From Verrucomicrobiota bacterium (GTDB lineage Bacteria > Verrucomicrobiota > Kiritimatiellia > Kiritimatiellales > Tichowtungiaceae): a DNA stretch of 7,440 bases. The position numbers and the translations under genes were made by a program. The stretch is taken from positions 1 through 7,440 of the forward strand of contig JADYZA010000138.1 of the NCBI GenBank assembly GCA_020853375.1. The letters are read 5' to 3'. This document shows, piece by piece, positions 4,699 to 7,440 of the stretch. Position 1 is the stretch's first letter. Each line of letters opens with the position of its first letter. The notes under the pieces were generated by a model, which did not search any database, had not been told where the DNA came from, and saw only the letters and a program-made list of their open reading frames with translations.

Positions 4699-7440
4699 AT
4701 GCATAAATCTTTCTTCAAAGGTATTGCGGCGGTTTTGTTTCTTTTTTCTGCCGCTTCGGCTCAGACGATTAAACTGGAACCCCGGGAGCGGGCCTGGCTG
4801 GATAATCACGGTGGAACAGTCCGGTTTGCCAGCACAGAGAATTATCCGCCATTTGAATTTATTGGAGCCAATGACGAATCGCTGGGTATGGCCGTGGAAC
4901 TCGGCAACTGGATGGCGGTCGAGTCCGGATTCAGGGCCGAGTTTTTTCATATGCCGCTGAAAGAAGCCCGCGCCGCGGTGCAGAGCGGGCGGTATGATGT
5001 GGTCACCTGTTTTTTTTACAGCGAGGAGCGGGCGAAGGATTTCGCATTTACGCCGGTTCTTTTCGAAGTGCCTGCCTCAATTTTTGTTCCGGTGTCCTGC
5101 GGAGACATTAAGACAGTCAGAGATTTGACCGGGAAAACAGTTGCTGTTCCGGAAAAGGATTATGCGGAAGAGTTTATCCGCCAGCAGGGAATAAACTGCA
5201 AAGTTCTTTCCACGCCCAGTTTTAAGCAGGCGGTGGAGGCGGTTGCGAAGGGACAGGCGGATGCTCTTATTGGCGATGAGCAGGTCGTTTATCACTACCT
5301 CTATCAGAACGGCTGGACGGAGCTGGTTAAAAAGATAGGCAAACCCCTTTATGTCGGCCAGTGCTGTATGGCGGTTTCTGCGACCAATCAGACGCTTCTG
5401 TCGATTCTGACCAAAGGCGCAGATCAGGCGCGGCTTTCCGGCGTGATCGGTCGGGTCAGTCATAAATGGTCTGGCTTGGAATACACGGCGATCGGGTTTC
5501 AGGCGGTGCGGTACATCCGGTATGTTGTGATCGGCCTCGGTGTCTTGCTCGCGGCGGTTTTACTTTTTTGGATATGGGATGTGCGGCTTTCACGGCGTGT
5601 GCTCGAAAAAACGGAGCAGTTGCGCAGCAGCGAGGAACGCCTGAGGACCATTTTTCAGAACTCGCCGGATCAGATTTTTATCGAAGACGAAAACGGGATA
5701 ATTCTCGATGTCAATCCGGTGGCCTGCGCCTTCCATAATTTGAGCCGCAGTGAGCTGATTGGCCTCACGGTGCTGGACATGGTTGCTCCTCATCACAGGG
5801 AGGCTGTAAAACGCGATTTCCACAAGTGGTTTACCGGCGAACTCAAACGCTACGACGGCATTTCATTGTCGGGGGACGGCAGAGAAGTTCCTGTTGAGGT
5901 GATCGGAGCCCCGTTACGTTTTGAGGGCAAAAGCGCGGTGCTTCTGCTTGTGCGCGATATGACCGAACGCCGACGGGTGGAGCAGGCTCTGAAAGAGAGC
6001 GAAATGCGCTATCGCGGACTGATTGAAGCTCAAAGCAATTTCATCATCCGGATCGATCCGGAAGGTCTCTTCACGTTTGTGAACGAGGCGTTTTGCCGAT
6101 TTATTGGCCGCGCCCGCGGCGAACTGATCGGCAACGATTACCGCGCGTATTTCTTTTACGAAGATCGGAACATTCCTGAGAAAGCGATCGAAGCGCTGGT
6201 TTCCCGCCGTGAGCGGGTGGTGACAGTTGAACACCGCATGCGCGCCCGCAACCACACCGCCTGGGTGCAATGGGAAAACATTGCGGTATTCGACGAGGCC
6301 GGACGGGTGATTGAAATTCAGAGCGTTGGGCACGATATCACCGAACGGCGCCGTATCTATGAAGCGTTGCAGGAGAGTGAAAAACGGCTCCGCTTCCTGT
6401 TTGAGGAAATTCCGCACATCGCGGTGCATGGCTATAACGCGGCTCGTGAGGCCATCTTCTGGAACCGAGCCAGCGAAGAGGTTTATAAATATTCCAAAAA
6501 AGAGGCTCTCGGACGGAAAATTGAAGACCTTGTTCTGCCGACAGATCGCCGCGAAGATCTGATCAAGGCATTTGATCTTTGGGTTCAAAACGGAGTGCCA
6601 ATGGCCTCCGGCGAAATGATGAAACGTACCGCCGACGGTTCGCAGGTCGCGGTCTATTCCAGCTATTTAGCTTCGCGCAATCAGCGCGGTGAGTGGGAAA
6701 TGTATGAGATCGACGTCGACCTTTCCGAACTCAAGCGCGCCAGCGAGGAACTCGTCAAGGCCAAGGAATATGCCGAGCGCGCCAGCCGGGCCAAGAGCGA
6801 ATTTCTGGCCAATATGAGTCACGAAATACGGACCCCAATGAATGGCGTTATGGGGATGACCCAGATGCTTTTGGAAACCGATCTAACCTCCGATCAGCGC
6901 GACAACATTCAAACGGTGATGGACTCGACAAAAGAATTGATGCGGATTATCGATGAACTGCTCGACATCTCGCGGATTGAAGCCGGGGAGGTTCGTCTGC
7001 ATCCGGAGCCGTTCTGCGCGCGTGAAACGGTCGAGAAAGTCGTTCTGCTCTTTGCCGAACGCGCGGGCCGGAAAGGGGTCAATCTTTCCATTGCAGTTCA
7101 TGACAGCGTGCCCAAACAGCTGCTCGGCGACGCGGGGCGTGTGCGGCAGATTCTGATCAATCTGCTTGGTAACGCGCTCAAATTTACCCACGAAGGCCAC
7201 ATTCAAATCCGCATGCAGGCCGAGCGGATTGAGAGCGGCTGGAATCTGATAGCTGATGTGAAAGATACCGGTATCGGCATGACTCCTGAGTTGCAGGAAC
7301 GGATTTTTGAAAAATTCACGCAAGGCGACACCTCTTCCAAGCGTGAATACGGCGGCACCGGCCTCGGACTGGCCATCACCCGTCAGCTCATTGGGCTAAT
7401 GGGCGGTACAATCTCCGTTTCCAGCGAAGTGGGGCATGGC
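4699..7440 (+). CDS. Membrane sensor histidine kinase: SBP_bac_3, TM, three PAS, HisKA, HATPase_c; 3' end outside window
   Basis: A two-component sensor that probably autophosphorylates in response to a periplasmic small molecule. The 914 visible codons contain: signal peptide 1-21 (cleavage after SAASA); a periplasmic amino-acid-binding-type domain about 38-258, with [19 protein letters not shown] (R111, the usual carboxylate-binding Arg) and GQADALIGD (D193); a membrane helix about 272-293; PAS domains about 311-425, 434-550 and 561-680, the first two ending RDMTERRR and HDITERRR; HisKA 698-763 with phosphorylatable H708 in [12 protein letters not shown]; and HATPase_c from about 810, with N box [20 protein letters not shown] (856-861), FEKFTQGD and GGTGLGLAI (885-893). 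All catalytic motifs are intact. The start is forced: an in-frame TGA at 4678-4680 leaves the ATG at 4699 as the first start codon, though it has no Shine-Dalgarno. A receiver domain may follow the right edge. No ligand can be named. Confidence 0.95.
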   Translation, partial: MHKSFFKGIAAVLFLFSAASAQTIKLEPRERAWLDNHGGTVRFASTENYPPFEFIGANDESLGMAVELGNWMAVESGFRAEFFHMPLKEARAAVQSGRYDVVTCFFYSEERAKDFAFTPVLFEVPASIFVPVSCGDIKTVRDLTGKTVAVPEKDYAEEFIRQQGINCKVLSTPSFKQAVEAVAKGQADALIGDEQVVYHYLYQNGWTELVKKIGKPLYVGQCCMAVSATNQTLLSILTKGADQARLSGVIGRVSHKWSGLEYTAIGFQAVRYIRYVVIGLGVLLAAVLLFWIWDVRLSRRVLEKTEQLRSSEERLRTIFQNSPDQIFIEDENGIILDVNPVACAFHNLSRSELIGLTVLDMVAPHHREAVKRDFHKWFTGELKRYDGISLSGDGREVPVEVIGAPLRFEGKSAVLLLVRDMTERRRVEQALKESEMRYRGLIEAQSNFIIRIDPEGLFTFVNEAFCRFIGRARGELIGNDYRAYFFYEDRNIPEKAIEALVSRRERVVTVEHRMRARNHTAWVQWENIAVFDEAGRVIEIQSVGHDITERRRIYEALQESEKRLRFLFEEIPHIAVHGYNAAREAIFWNRASEEVYKYSKKEALGRKIEDLVLPTDRREDLIKAFDLWVQNGVPMASGEMMKRTADGSQVAVYSSYLASRNQRGEWEMYEIDVDLSELKRASEELVKAKEYAERASRAKSEFLANMSHEIRTPMNGVMGMTQMLLETDLTSDQRDNIQTVMDSTKELMRIIDELLDISRIEAGEVRLHPEPFCARETVEKVVLLFAERAGRKGVNLSIAVHDSVPKQLLGDAGRVRQILINLLGNALKFTHEGHIQIRMQAERIESGWNLIADVKDTGIGMTPELQERIFEKFTQGDTSSKREYGGTGLGLAITRQLIGLMGGTISVSSEVGHG

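Noticed and set aside
5914..6588. 224-codon open frame on the minus strand
   Set aside because: It lies opposite the PAS region of the kinase, whose plus-strand frame carries the conserved motifs; this is a shadow.

Overview
This window is a stretch of ordinary chromosome from a Gram-negative (diderm) bacterium. An LptE-like outer-membrane lipoprotein implies an LPS-bearing outer membrane. The long plant/kinetoplastid-like class of cofactor-independent phosphoglycerate mutase, the gene order and the promoter style (TTGACA-like -35 boxes with TAGnnT-like -10 boxes) would fit a member of the PVC superphylum such as Kiritimatiellota or Verrucomicrobiota. That placement is inference; no single gene here proves it.

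Layout, left to right. (1) Minus strand, 1-1159: serA, D-3-phosphoglycerate dehydrogenase, cut by the left edge. (2) A 176-bp divergent spacer with candidate promoters for both flanking genes. (3) Plus strand, 1336-1839: LptE-like lipoprotein. (4) A 138-bp convergent spacer (1840-1977) packed with four stem-loops: a bidirectional intrinsic terminator, a separate palindrome, and two inverted copies of a REP-like element. (5) Minus strand, 2813 down to 1978: infA (IF-1), rpsU (S21) and rpsT (S20), a small translation cluster. rpsU and rpsT are 15 bp apart, and a good promoter lies in front of rpsU. (6) A 161-bp divergent spacer with back-to-back promoters for infA and gpmI. (7) Plus strand, 2975-4627: gpmI. 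(8) Plus strand, 4699 to the right edge: a membrane sensor histidine kinase with a periplasmic solute-binding domain, three PAS domains, HisKA and HATPase_c, still open at the window end.

Functional links: gpmI (3-phosphoglycerate to 2-phosphoglycerate) and serA (3-phosphoglycerate into serine) use the same metabolite, but they sit in separate transcription units, so co-regulation is not shown. infA, rpsU and rpsT all serve the 30S subunit. The kinase looks unrelated to its neighbours; its partner regulator, or its own receiver domain, would lie beyond the right edge.

No gene-free stretch exceeds 300 bases. I saw no tRNA, rRNA, CRISPR array, transposase or phage gene. No clearly new multi-gene system is visible. 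The less ordinary signals are the inverted REP-like pair with compensatory stem changes, two genes that look leaderless, and small TCCA/TGGA palindromes in intergenic DNA.
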